Positions 8,634 to 21,819 of a stretch of DNA of 64,000 nt are shown in pieces. The notes below the pieces were generated by a model. That model had not been told where the DNA came from and did no database searches. It worked only from the letters and a program-made list of their open reading frames with translations. Made by a program: the position numbers and the translations under genes. This stretch comes from JBBDIX01 sp050486225 (GTDB taxonomy: Bacteria; Actinomycetota; Nitriliruptoria; Nitriliruptorales; Nitriliruptoraceae), in contig JBJHCV010000003.1 in the NCBI GenBank assembly GCA_050486225.1, positions 1-64,000 of the forward strand. Direction: 5' to 3'. Position 1 is the first letter of the stretch; every line of letters begins with the position of its first letter.

Positions 8634-9046
8634 GCCGGGACGAGAGCTTCAGTTGTCTCATCGAACGCGACCCCGACGGGCGCATCGAACGCGTGAGCTT
8701 GTCCGTCACACATCCCTACGGTGACCTCGATGAGATCACCGTCAACGGCGGCAAGGCGGACCTGATCGCCTCCACCCTCCACGACATCATTCGTGCATCC
8801 GGCGTCACCGGCCGACAGTGGTCCACGCCCAAGCCGCTCGAGCTCGACCAGGGCGCAGGGTCCCAGGTGTGGCTGCTGTTGACCGCGGTAAAACCACTGC
8901 GTCGGACAGACCGCATCGATGAAGTCGGCGCTGGCGTCGCTGGAATGAGTCGGGAAGAGGCCGCCTACTGGTTCTCGAAGGCTCATCAGCCCCGTGGGCT
9001 CCGAGCCGTCCGACTGCTGCTGTCCGACGACGCGAGTCGCAGATGA
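8630..9046 (+). CDS. Small protein of the DUF499/DUF1156 operon
   Basis: A 138-residue protein with no family I can name confidently. Related loci carry a small DUF protein (such as DUF3780) in this role, but the match here is by position only. The sequence is mixed alpha/beta: an N-terminal sheet (SCLIERDPDGRIERVSLSV), a central helix (LIASTLHDIIRASG), a strand-rich WLLLTAVKPL, and a helical C-terminus rich in W/R. It has no membrane segment or catalytic signature. It overlaps both neighbours by 4 bases (ATGA), so co-translation and a stoichiometric role in the complex are likely. GGAGG lies 7 bases before the ATG. Confidence 0.75.
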   Translation: MSRDESFSCLIERDPDGRIERVSLSVTHPYGDLDEITVNGGKADLIASTLHDIIRASGVTGRQWSTPKPLELDQGAGSQVWLLLTAVKPLRRTDRIDEVGAGVAGMSREEAAYWFSKAHQPRGLRAVRLLLSDDASRR

Positions 9047-11969
9047 ACCCGAGCCTGATCGAACGCTGGTTCCCCGGCGCCACCATCGGTGCAGAGAGCC
9101 TTCGGGAGCGTGGGTCTGCCAAGGCCTACCCGCCGATCAACTTCCTCCACGTCTGGTGGGCCCGCCGGCCACTCGTCGCCAGTCGAGCCGCGGTCGTTGC
9201 CAGCCTTCTCCCAGCCTGGCCGAGCGACTTCGAGGTTGGTGAGGACGAGCAGGCCGCAACGATCCTGAAAGGGCTGCAGGCCGAGTTTCCCGGCGGCGAA
9301 TCGGAGTACCGCCAGTGGTTCGTGCAGGCAATAGGGATCAAGGGAGACCCAGTCGAGGCTCGGCGGCTCATCGCTGCGGCAAGGGAGACCAACACCAAGC
9401 TCGCCGGTAACGGGTACGGCTACGAGCGGGCGTTCACCGTCACGCCGTCCATCGAGAATCTTGAGCGCATCCAGCGTCTGGCCCGACTCAGGGCCGACGT
9501 TGACCACCCGCCAACAGTGCTCGACCCCTTCGCCGGTGGCGGCTCCATACCCCTAGAAGCCGCTAGGGTCGGTGCTCGGGCGATCGCCAACGAACTCAAC
9601 CCCGTCGCCACCGCCATTCTGCATGGAACGGTCCGCCTTCCGGCGGAACTCGGCCTCTCGTTCCGCGATGTGATCAGCCGGTACGGCAAGCGTTGGTCAA
9701 CTCGAGTGGCAGAAAGGATGCGCCCCTACTTCCACAGGGATCCGGATGACCAGGCCATCGCCGGCTTCATCTGGGCGCACACCGTTCCCTGCCCAACGAC
9801 AGGGAAGGCGACGCCGTTGTCCCCGGACTACTTCCTCGCCAAGGGAAAGGCAGGCCGGGACGTCGCTGTCCGCCTTGATGTCGACGAAGGTGCTGGCACA
9901 GTTGACCGGGTCATCGTGGAAGGTGACGAAGCCAAAGAGGTGGGCAAGCGGTCGACGTACAAGCGCGGCACTGCCGTCAGCATCTGGGATGCCGCGACCA
10001 CCTTCGACACCGACTACATCCGCGGTCACGCCCTCTCCGGAAACCTTGGCACCATGCTGCTCGCCATCTCGGTGACGCGGGTAGGCGTCACGGGCCGTCA
10101 GTTCCGCGCACCCGGACCTGCCGATCTCGACGCTGTGACGAAGGCCGAAGAGGAGTTGGCTGCCCGTCTCCCGGGATGGGAGATCGAGGATCTCGTCCCG
10201 ACGGAGCAGGTGCCTGTCGGCGCGAAGACCCGTGAGCCCCGGCACATGGGTCTCACGCAGTGGCGAGACATGTTCGCTCCGCGGCAACTGTTGGCGAACG
10301 TGACCGCCCTCGAGGAGTTGCGCCGCGTCATCGCGGAGGCCATGGCTGAACTGCCCGAAGAGCAGGCGCGGGCGGTTGCTCTCTACCTGTCGTTCGCCTT
10401 CGACAAGGCCGTGGACTACAACAGCAGGCTCGCAAGTTGGGACGCAACACGTATCAAGATGCGCAACACGTTCGACCGGCATGACTTTGCTTTCAAGTGG
10501 TCGTTTGCCGAGTTCGATGGTGCCAATGCGCTCTGGGGCTGGGCGGTCGACAATGCTGTGCGCAACCACGAGAAGATCACACCGCTGGTGTCGAGCCCGA
10601 CCAACCTGCTCGCGACCGAGGTCGCTGCGCAGGCGAGGATCATCCGTGGGTCTGCGACGAGCCTGCCGCTGCCGGACGCATCGGTCGATGCGGTCGTGAC
10701 CGACCCGCCGTACTACGACAACGTCATGTACGCGGAGATCTCCGACTTCTTCTACGTGTGGATGAAGCGCGCTCTCCGTGACACCTGGCCAGAGCTCACC
10801 GAACAGCTCCTGACCGACAAGGAGGCCGAGGCGGTCGCGAACCCCTCGCTGTTCGTCGACCTCGCGACGCACTCGGGGCGGGGCAAGCGGCAGGCAGGTT
10901 CCAGGACCGCCGCTGAGCTCGCCGACGAGCGCTACGAGCAGCTCTTGGCCGACTCGTTCGCTGAAGCGAACCGCGTCCTGAAGCCGGACGGCGTCCTGAC
11001 AGTGATGTTCACGCACAAGCGCATCGATGCGTGGGACACGCTCGGTGCCGCACTCCTCAACGCGGGATTCTCCATCGAGTCGTCTTGGCCGGTACCGACC
11101 GAGTCGGAGCACTCGTTGCACCAGGCACGCAAGAACTCCGCCGCGTCCACGATCTTCCTGTCGTGTCGAAAGCGCGCAACGACCGATCCGGCCTGGTGGG
11201 ACGATCTCAAGCGAGAGGTGCAGCGCACCGCACGGAAGGCCGGGGAGACGTTCGCGGAGGAAGGCCTGACCGGCATTGACCTGTCCATCGCCACCTATGG
11301 CCCGGTGCTGTCAGTGCTCTCACGTAACTGGCCGGTCTACACCGGACAGCTCGACGAGCACGGCGACCGCGAGACACTGCGTCCCGACGCGGCCCTGCAT
11401 CTTGCTCGCGCAGAGGTTGCGGACCTCAAGAAGCGGGGCCTGCTTGGTGGACGTGACGTCGACTTCGATGCGGTCACGGACTGGTGGCTGCTCGCATGGG
11501 ACGACTTCAAGGCGGCAGAGTTCCCCTTCGACGCGGCACGACTGCTGGCTCTCGCCATGCACCTGGAGATCGACGAGCTCAGCAAGACCCGCAAACTCGT
11601 CAAGGCAGGCTCGGGTTTCGTCACCCTGCTCACACCGGCACAACGCCGAACGGCGAAGGGGCTCGACCCCGACGCGACCGCGTTCCCGACGCTGGTCGAC
11701 GCGCTCCACACGCTGATGCTCCTCTACGACGAAGATGGTCTCCACGCGGCGCGATCCTGGTTCGAGCGCAGCGGGTTCGCTGACGAACCACGGTTCAAGG
11801 ATCTCGTCCGGGCGGCACTGCACGCAGTGCCGCGAGCGAAGGTCAAGGGAAGCTTCGTGCGCCCCGAAGCGGCAACCTTGGAGTCGTTGCGGGCAACGAT
11901 GTTCGACGAGATCGACCCGCCGACCGACCCGGAAGAGGAAGCGCGTGAGCAGCTGAGCTTCGGGGTCTG

Positions 11970-11970
<1 letters not shown>
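9043..11970 (+). CDS. DUF1156 DNA methyltransferase
   Basis: A 975-residue DNA methylase with the diagnostic DUF1156 N-terminus: NFLHVWWARRPLVASR at about residues 33-48. The SAM-binding motif I is split off early (VLDPFAGGGSIPLEAAR, about 158-174), and the catalytic motif IV DPPYYDN lies at about 554-560, as in amino-methylating (N6-A/N4-C) enzymes. A C-terminal helical part of ~250 residues probably recognises the target or the partner subunits. The expected role is to mark host DNA so that the helicase/ATPase partners attack unmodified DNA. It starts at the ATG at 9043, overlapping the previous stop, and ends in TGATG shared with the next gene. Confidence 0.92.
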
Positions 11971-15572
<3,602 letters not shown>

Positions 15573-15724
15573 ACGGGCAACGCCGTCCCCAGCAGATGTG
15601 TGGCCGTCCCTCGTTGCGCGTTGGACAGAAGTTCGGAACGGACATCCCAGTTCGTCCCCCGGACCCAACGCGGTCGACCCACGTAGTCTCGCGATCAAGG
15701 GCCATCATTTTCGGGGAGCGGATC

Positions 15725-16681
15725 ATGACGGATCTCGGTCGGTTGCAGTCCATGGACCCTCGCTCGGTGTGGAAGCACGAAGCGCACGACTTCACGCCGT
15801 GGCTGTTGGCCAACTCCGACGTGCTCGCCGATGCGCTCGGGATCGATCTGGAGTTGTCAGCCGCCGAGCATCCCGTCGGCGGATTCAACCTCGACCTCAT
15901 CGGCCGCGACCTCACCAACAACTGCGTGCTCATCGTCGAGAACCAGCTGACGGCCACCGATCACGGCCACCTCGGTCAACTGCTCACCTATGCCGCCGGC
16001 ACCGAGGCCCGCACCATCGTGTGGCTCGCGCCGGAGTTCCGCGAGGAGCACCGCCAGGCGCTGGACTACCTCAACGAGCTGGACGGCGTCGATACTCGAT
16101 TCTTCGGCGTCGAACTCGCTGTCGTGCGGATCGGGGAGTCCGAGCCCGCCCCGCTGTTCCGCGTTCGTGCGCAGCCGAATGACTGGCATGCGCAGGTGGC
16201 CGCGGTCACGAGGTCGTCGTCGTTGCAGGCGGGCAAGGCGCCGCTGTACCGCGACTTCTGGACGCGGTTCCTCGAACGCGTCGCCAGGGAACATCCCGCG
16301 TGGACCAATGCGCGCAAGCCACAGACGGCGAACTGGTTCTCGATGGCCTGCCCGTTCAAGGGTGGTCCCTACTACGCCTTCAGCTTCGCGGCAGGAGGCA
16401 AGCTGCGCAACGAGCTCTACATCGACTTCGGTGACGCCGGTTCCAACAGTGAGCTGTTCGCCGCGCTCGCGGAGCAACGAGAGGTCATCGAACGCGAGTA
16501 CGGCAGCGTGCTGTCGTGGGAGGACCTCGAGGGCAAGCGCGCGTGTCGTATCGCGGACTACGGAGACGGTGACGTCGCCAGTGTCGATCAGCACGACACC
16601 TACATCGACTGGTTCTTCGAGCGCGGCGCGCGGCTGCGCCGCGCCATCGAGGTCGCAGCAGGGGAGCTGCGCCCGGACTGA
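15725..16681 (+). CDS. DUF4268 protein with PD-(D/E)XK-like N-terminus
   Basis: A 318-residue protein. The N-terminal ~150 residues show NLDLIGRD, then CVLIVENQL, then TDHGHLGQLLTYAAG. This is the nuclease-like fold in which the usual ExK is ExQ, as is typical of this family. The C-terminal ~150 residues match DUF4268 (WFSMACPF, ELYIDFGD, and an IDWFFERGARLRRA end). It is probably a restriction or DNA-binding accessory protein. The ATG at 15725 is chosen because GGGGAGCGG lies 5 bases upstream and the longer frame adds non-protein-like residues. It is separated by 152 bases from the helicase, so it probably has its own promoter, but belongs to the same island. Confidence 0.8.
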   Translation: MTDLGRLQSMDPRSVWKHEAHDFTPWLLANSDVLADALGIDLELSAAEHPVGGFNLDLIGRDLTNNCVLIVENQLTATDHGHLGQLLTYAAGTEARTIVWLAPEFREEHRQALDYLNELDGVDTRFFGVELAVVRIGESEPAPLFRVRAQPNDWHAQVAAVTRSSSLQAGKAPLYRDFWTRFLERVAREHPAWTNARKPQTANWFSMACPFKGGPYYAFSFAAGGKLRNELYIDFGDAGSNSELFAALAEQREVIEREYGSVLSWEDLEGKRACRIADYGDGDVASVDQHDTYIDWFFERGARLRRAIEVAAGELRPD

Positions 16682-16724
16682 GCGCTGGGTCAACGAGCAA
16701 CTCGGCACCCATTCGGCCGGGCCC

Positions 16725-17033
16725 ATGCTCTGGATTCCCCATGACGTCGGGACTGCGCGGCGGTCGATTGACGGCGTGCACCACGCACTGAGCGTGCTTT
16801 GGGTGCACGGACATGTGCGCTTGGTGACCGCGACGGTGTGGACCGCTGCCGTCTTGTCTGATCTAACGTGCCTGCGCGCCCTCGTCGAGCACCCCCGTGC
16901 ATACCGGCGAGGGCGCACCATCTCTCCTGGCTGGCATGTAGCGGGCATTCAGCGAGCGGCCGAAGCAGGCCAACTGGTCCACGGGCGCGGCTGGCGCAGG
17001 TGGTGGTCAGCCCAGCAGCCGGGCCTCACGTAG
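16725..17033 (+). CDS. Possible small hypothetical protein
   Basis: A 102-codon frame starting at an ATG at 16725 (MLWIPHDVGTARRSIDGVHH). It fills most of the 383-base gap between two defence-island genes. It has mixed hydrophobic and basic composition and no domain I recognise. No clear ribosome site precedes it, and the frame continues upstream as an antisense shadow of the previous gene, so it may be spurious. Confidence 0.3.
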   Translation: MLWIPHDVGTARRSIDGVHHALSVLWVHGHVRLVTATVWTAAVLSDLTCLRALVEHPRAYRRGRTISPGWHVAGIQRAAEAGQLVHGRGWRRWWSAQQPGLT

Positions 17034-17064
17034 CGTGATTGCCACGCAGCGGGGAGGCAACGGC

Positions 17065-17838
17065 ATGGGATCGGTTCCGGGAGGTGCGCGGGTCGGCCTG
17101 GTGAGTTGCGTCAAGACCACGCGCGCCGATGCGAGCGCCGCCAAGGACCTGTACGACTCACCGCTCTTCCACGGTCAGCGGCGCGCGGTCGAGGCCGGTT
17201 GCGGGCAGTGGTTCATCCTCTCGGCGAAGCACGGACTCCTCCGCCCGGACACCGTGATCGAACCCTACGACGAGACGCTGAAGGGCACATCCCGTGGCCA
17301 CAAGCGGGCGTGGAGTCAGCGGGTGCTCGCCCAGCTCCGCCACGAACTGGGTGATCTCCACGACTTGGCCGTGGAGATCCACGCGGGTCAGGACTACCAC
17401 GCCCACGGGCTGGTGGAGGGGCTCCGCGATGCCGGTGCCACGGTCGAACTGCCCACTGATGGGCTGACGATCGGTCAGCGGCTCAGCTACTACAGGGACG
17501 GACGCCGCCCTGACGTTCCGACGCGGCACCGGGCGCAAGGGGCTCCGTCACCCCGTCGTCGCCCTCCAGTCCGTGGCGTTGCCGCCCCGAGTGGCAAGTA
17601 CCGGCCGTTGTACGAGCGCCTGCACGCGCTGGGCGACGACCGATGGGACGCGCTGTTCGAGGACGTCGAAGCGGTGCTCGGTTTCCGCCTGCCTGCGAGC
17701 GCACAGAACCATGCGGCCTGGTGGGCCAACGAGACCTCGACCCACAGTCACGCCTGTGCCTGGGTCGCTGCTGGCTTCCGCACGGAGGATGTGAACCTGA
17801 CCCGCGAAGTCGTCAGCTTCGTCCGGGTCCGGGACTGA
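17065..17838 (+). CDS. DUF6884-domain protein with C-terminal DUF7662-like domain
   Basis: A 257-residue two-domain protein. The N-terminal ~140 residues carry the DUF6884 pattern (VGLVSCVKTT, KDLYDSPLF, WFILSAKHGLL, IEPYDETL), a nucleoside-hydrolase/PUA-like fold often found in mobile and defence regions. After a proline/arginine linker, the C-terminal ~75 residues match a second small conserved domain: KYRPLYERL, EAVLGFRLPASA, NHAAWWAN and WVAAGF. The start at 17065 is supported by GGGGAGG 7 bases upstream; the frame opens 30 bases earlier. The next gene starts one base after its stop, so the two are probably co-translated. The precise function is unknown. Confidence 0.75.
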   Translation: MGSVPGGARVGLVSCVKTTRADASAAKDLYDSPLFHGQRRAVEAGCGQWFILSAKHGLLRPDTVIEPYDETLKGTSRGHKRAWSQRVLAQLRHELGDLHDLAVEIHAGQDYHAHGLVEGLRDAGATVELPTDGLTIGQRLSYYRDGRRPDVPTRHRAQGAPSPRRRPPVRGVAAPSGKYRPLYERLHALGDDRWDALFEDVEAVLGFRLPASAQNHAAWWANETSTHSHACAWVAAGFRTEDVNLTREVVSFVRVRD

Positions 17839-17839
17839 C

Positions 17840-18547
17840 GTGGATCGCCGTGCTGCCCTCGACGAGTTCTACGGCCTGCTGGCCCAGCTCGCTCACACGG
17901 TTGGCGGGCCCCGCGTGCTGGGGAGTTGCACCGCGAGCGATGGCTGGCCCTCCCACGGCCTCTACTTCTTCTTTGAACCCGGCGAGGTCCGCGAAGACGG
18001 CACGACCTCTCGGGTCGTCCGGGTGGGCACCCATGCGCTGACCGACACCTCGAAGGCGGAACTGTGGGGCCGGTTGCGCACACACCGCGGCAGCGTCGTA
18101 GGGAGCAGTCCCGGGGGTGGGAACCACCGAGGATCGATCTTCCGTCTCCACGTGGGCACTGCCCTGTCCAATCGTGACGGCAGCTTCCGCGAAGCCGCGG
18201 CGAGCTGGGGAAAGGGCTCCAGCGCCCCGCGCGAGATCCGAGACCGCGAAGTCGCACTCGAGCAGGCTGTGAGTCGGCACATCGGCGCGATGTCCGTGCT
18301 GTGGCTCGCGGTCGCCGACCGTCACGATCGCGCAGCCATTGAGCGGGGGTGCATCGCCCTGCTCAGCAACCGCGACCGGCCGGCCATCGATCCACCGTCG
18401 GCGAGCTGGCTGGGCCATCACGCCGACCGTGAAGCCGTCCGTGACTCGGGGCTCTGGAACGTGAACCACGTCGACGATGCACCATCTGGATCAGTACTCG
18501 AACAACTCGCGGCTCACGTCAACCGGCCGCAGTTGCACCGCACCTGA
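17840..18547 (+). CDS. GIY-YIG-like protein
   Basis: A 235-residue protein that resembles a divergent GIY-YIG nuclease. The start of the core is GLYFFFEPGEVRED, followed by RVVRVGTHAL, LWGRLRTHRG and NHRGSIFRLHVG, which echoes the GIY...YIG / R-helix order with conserved variants. The rest (AMSVLWLAV, CIALLSNRDRP, SWLGHHADREAV, GLWNVNHV) is conserved-looking and probably completes the fold. I infer a nuclease or nucleic-acid-binding function in defence. The GTG start lies one base after the previous stop, indicating coupling with the DUF6884 gene. Confidence 0.6.
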   Translation: MDRRAALDEFYGLLAQLAHTVGGPRVLGSCTASDGWPSHGLYFFFEPGEVREDGTTSRVVRVGTHALTDTSKAELWGRLRTHRGSVVGSSPGGGNHRGSIFRLHVGTALSNRDGSFREAAASWGKGSSAPREIRDREVALEQAVSRHIGAMSVLWLAVADRHDRAAIERGCIALLSNRDRPAIDPPSASWLGHHADREAVRDSGLWNVNHVDDAPSGSVLEQLAAHVNRPQLHRT

Positions 18548-18657
18548 CTGTCATGATGCACGGCGTCACTGCCCACGCGGCGAGGCGACTTGTCGCTCGT
18601 GATCGGTCGACTCCCACTATGTTGAGGCGCAACAAGTGGGGCGTGGGGGTCCGACGG

Positions 18658-19341
18658 ATGGCACAGGTGGTGGCCCTGCCAGTCCAGCTGGCACAACGCG
18701 CGGAGGAACTCCGTGCCGACGACGTGCTGTCACAGCGCATTGAATATCGCCCAGAGGCCTGGCACCACTGGATCGATGAACCCCGCGCTGTCGACGTCAT
18801 CGATGCGTACTCGGGCAGTATCACCCGCGCTGACCTTGCTGACCTCGCCGATCCGGCTCTGGCCAAGCGCGGACCGGACGACCTCCTGAGACTCTTCGTT
18901 GGGTGTCAGCTCTGGGGTGCCGGCACAGGCGACAACCGCGGCCCGTGGCGAACCTCGCAGGCATTGGCGACCGATGGGGTTGCCGAGGTCCTGGTGCGGC
19001 TGGCAGACCAGGTTGGCAACGGTGACCTCGGACCGACCTACGGAAGCCAATTGCGCATGTGGGGCCCGTCGTTCGTCACCAAGTTCACCTACGCGCTTGC
19101 GTTGGCCGTTGATCGGGCGGCACCTCGGGCCCTGATTCTGGACCAGCTGGTGTGGGCCAGTCTGACCGCCCTCGGGTGGGACAGCCGCGCTGCTGCTGGA
19201 TCACGTCGGTGGGCGGACCGATACGTCGCCTACCTGGACACGATGCACAGTTGGGCACGAGAACTGGATTGCCGTCCGGATGCGGTCGAGAAGTTCCTGT
19301 TCGATCGAGCCGGAGACTTCGACGCGCCGAGCCGGTCATGA
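18658..19341 (+). CDS. OGG-fold (8-oxoguanine glycosylase-like) protein
   Basis: A 227-residue protein whose C-terminal half resembles the OGG-fold glycosylase family: MWGPSFVTKFTYAL, then ALILDQLVWASL, then RRWADRYVAYLDTMHSWA and a final EKFLFDRAG. In that family the GPsFfTKflY segment sits in the helix-hairpin-helix region, so base excision or modified-base recognition is plausible. The N-terminal ~90 residues are unassigned. The ATG at 18658 is preferred (GGGGG 8 bases upstream); the frame opens at 18553. It follows the GIY-YIG-like gene by 110 bases in the same direction. A role in sensing modified phage DNA is inference. Confidence 0.6.
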   Translation: MAQVVALPVQLAQRAEELRADDVLSQRIEYRPEAWHHWIDEPRAVDVIDAYSGSITRADLADLADPALAKRGPDDLLRLFVGCQLWGAGTGDNRGPWRTSQALATDGVAEVLVRLADQVGNGDLGPTYGSQLRMWGPSFVTKFTYALALAVDRAAPRALILDQLVWASLTALGWDSRAAAGSRRWADRYVAYLDTMHSWARELDCRPDAVEKFLFDRAGDFDAPSRS

Positions 19342-19487
19342 CACACGCTTCATGCTGTCCGTTTCCACCAGGCGGTGCATCAGGCGGGTGACCGCTCCGC
19401 CTGCATGACCGTCTCCGTGTCGCTCCTGGATGTCCCGAGATCACGCCACCGCGGGTCGGTGTCACAGGTCACCAGCATTCTTGACGC

Positions 19488-19979
19488 ATGAACGTCGACC
19501 TCGTGGATCTCGGTGACGGGCCCAGTCACCGCGGTGATGTGGCTGGCCTGCTCCACACGTGCTTTCCCGACCACGAACGTGACGTGATCGTCGTGGAGGT
19601 CCAGAGAATCCGGCAGGGGTACGGCTTCGGCGCGCTCGTCGGCGGGCAGCTGGTGGGGGTGGTGACTGCTCGCCGACCACTGCACGGTCGCGTGTTCGTG
19701 GTCTACCTAGGTGTTGCGCCCGAGTTCCGACGGCGAGGCATCGCACAACTCCTCCTGACGCGACTCGTGGATGAGGCCGGAGGAATGGAACTTGAGATGT
19801 TCGTGGACCGAGACAACAGGCCAGCCGAAGCGCTCTACGCGAGGCACGGGCTGACGCCGGCGTCCAGCGATCCGCGCGACACGCAGGTGCCGTGGAGTGG
19901 CACGTGGAACGCAGAGGCGGCGTCGCAAGCCGTTACCGCCGACACGATTGGTCCGACCGCGACTGGACACACGTCGTGA
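19488..19979 (+). CDS. GNAT-family N-acetyltransferase
   Basis: A 163-residue GNAT enzyme that transfers an acetyl group from acetyl-CoA to an unknown acceptor. The acetyl-CoA-binding motif A is clear (VVYLGVAPEFRRRGIAQLL, residues ~66-84), followed by LEMFVDRDNRPAEALYARHG, the motif B region. The tail after ~150 is non-conserved. Its stop overlaps the next gene (GTGA), so it is translated together with the AAA+ ATPase, an unusual pairing. Confidence 0.88.
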   Translation: MNVDLVDLGDGPSHRGDVAGLLHTCFPDHERDVIVVEVQRIRQGYGFGALVGGQLVGVVTARRPLHGRVFVVYLGVAPEFRRRGIAQLLLTRLVDEAGGMELEMFVDRDNRPAEALYARHGLTPASSDPRDTQVPWSGTWNAEAASQAVTADTIGPTATGHTS

Positions 19980-21709
19980 CCGCGCTGACCGTCGATCGTC
20001 GCGACCTCGCTGCGCAGCTTCGTGAGCGCGGTGAACTCGAGGCCGTCGTGCCCGTCGGAGGGGGACGACGGAGATTCCTGTCCCGACTCCTCGAGCAGGT
20101 CATCGACGCGCAGTTGGCCAGGCAGCTGGTTCTGATCGTGGGGCATTCCGACCTCGTCGGCCTGTGGCAGCGCGACCTGTCGGCGGCCCTTGCTCCGCAC
20201 AGCGTCGTCACGTTCACGTCCGAGTCGGACTTCGTCGAGCACGCAGCCGTCGTCGTGGCAGGGTGCGAGGACGCCCGTGCTCTCCTGTGTCGCCTGCGGG
20301 ACGACGAAGCCATCGTCGTCCTCGATGAACCCGTGGTGATCGCTGGAGTGGACCCCAAACTGGTCGCTGAGGTCCGGAGGCGACGCAACGTCGTCGACCT
20401 GCACCTGAGTGGGCCCGACGAAGGACCAGCAGGGCTCATGCCGTTGTCGTCGAGCGACCACGACGTCGGCAGCCTCATCGCGGGGCTGCTCGACGGACAG
20501 CTCGAGCAGCGTCAGCCGCGCACGATGGTCCGGTGGTCCTCGATCATGCTCGGCCAGCCTCGCGAAGTGTTGCGCATCGTTTCCCGGCCTCTCGAAGGGG
20601 TCGAGCTCGACGTGTATGCGCACGTCATCGCGCGGCACCTCGGCGAGGCGACCGACGTCAGTGACGCCGACGGCACCGGGTCCGTCCAGTGGCGACCGAT
20701 CGAACTGCCCGAGGAATCACTGCTGCTGCCTCTCTCGATTCGAGCGCGGCTGCCCGCCGGCACGTTGCTCGACGCCGACTGCACCGTTCGGATCGAGCCG
20801 ATCGAGGCGATTGGGACGAGGTCGTGGGTCACGATCGCGGTCCGCATCGGTCCGTCCGCTTCGGCTGCGGCAGCGCTGCTCGCGAACGTCCTCTCCAGTG
20901 GATCGATGCCTGACCATCCCTACCGCCGTCGAGTCCTCGACATCAGGATGGATGGCAAGCACCTCGACGTTCGAGTCGTCCGGCCACCGACCGACACCCG
21001 GGAGGACCTCATCCTGCCGGGCAGCATCTGGGATGACCTGGACCGCAACCTCCACGGTGTCCTGCGACACCGTGACCTGCTTGCCCGGCTCGGCCTCGGA
21101 CTCAATCGAGGGATCCTGCTTCACGGGCCGCCGGGGACCGGCAAGACGCAGCTGGTTCGCACCGTGCTGGGTGAACTTGCGGGCCAGGTCACGGCGCTGA
21201 ACCTGTCGACCCGTGTGATGCGAGACCGGCTCCCCGATGCGTACCGGCTCGCCCAGCAACTGGCTCCGTCCATCGTGGTGCTCGAGGATGTGGACCTGGT
21301 GATCTCGGACCGCCGCCGCGGCGACACCGCTGCGCTCGTGGACTTCCTCACCAGTGTCGACGGGATGATGAGTGACAAGGCCGGCGTGTTCACCATCGCG
21401 ACCACCAATCACGTCGAGGGACTCGATCCGGCTGCCGTGCGAGCGGCACGCTTCGACCGCATCATCGAGGTGCCGCACCCGCCTGTCACCGGAAGGCGGC
21501 GCATCTGGGAGCGGTACCTGCAGGGTCTGGACGGCCCGTTCGACATCGCGGAACTCGCCCGGGTCACCGACGGTGCCTCTGGAGCCGACATCCGCGAGAT
21601 CGTGCGTCACGCCATCCTCGCCTCGGATGGACGCCTGTCGAACGAGGACCTCGTCGAACTTGCACGCGCCGCATTCCCGCCGTCGCAGGGCATGGCCGTG
21701 TACCTGTGA
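19976..21709 (+). CDS. AAA+ ATPase, Cdc48/FtsH-like module
   Basis: A 577-residue protein. The N-terminal ~350 residues are unassigned and may recognise substrate. The AAA+ module is complete: Walker A GILLHGPPGTGKTQL (about 381-395), Walker B-like IVVLEDVDLVISD (about 435-447), sensor 1 TIATTNHVEGLDP and the arginine-finger region AARFDRIIEVPHPP, then a small helical lid (SGADIREIVRHAIL). No protease domain is visible, so it is an unfoldase or remodeller. The GTG at 19976 is chosen because it overlaps the acetyltransferase stop; the frame is open from 19892. It is followed 110 bases later by the nuclease/beta-CASP cassette. Confidence 0.85.
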   Translation: MTALTVDRRDLAAQLRERGELEAVVPVGGGRRRFLSRLLEQVIDAQLARQLVLIVGHSDLVGLWQRDLSAALAPHSVVTFTSESDFVEHAAVVVAGCEDARALLCRLRDDEAIVVLDEPVVIAGVDPKLVAEVRRRRNVVDLHLSGPDEGPAGLMPLSSSDHDVGSLIAGLLDGQLEQRQPRTMVRWSSIMLGQPREVLRIVSRPLEGVELDVYAHVIARHLGEATDVSDADGTGSVQWRPIELPEESLLLPLSIRARLPAGTLLDADCTVRIEPIEAIGTRSWVTIAVRIGPSASAAAALLANVLSSGSMPDHPYRRRVLDIRMDGKHLDVRVVRPPTDTREDLILPGSIWDDLDRNLHGVLRHRDLLARLGLGLNRGILLHGPPGTGKTQLVRTVLGELAGQVTALNLSTRVMRDRLPDAYRLAQQLAPSIVVLEDVDLVISDRRRGDTAALVDFLTSVDGMMSDKAGVFTIATTNHVEGLDPAAVRAARFDRIIEVPHPPVTGRRRIWERYLQGLDGPFDIAELARVTDGASGADIREIVRHAILASDGRLSNEDLVELARAAFPPSQGMAVYL

Positions 21710-21819
21710 GCCGCCTTGACGCTGTGCCCGGTGCGCACTCGAGGCGGGACCATCGCGATCGACATGGGCGATCGTGACGACGCATCTATCGTTCCGTTGT
21801 TGGCACTTGCGATTGGGGC

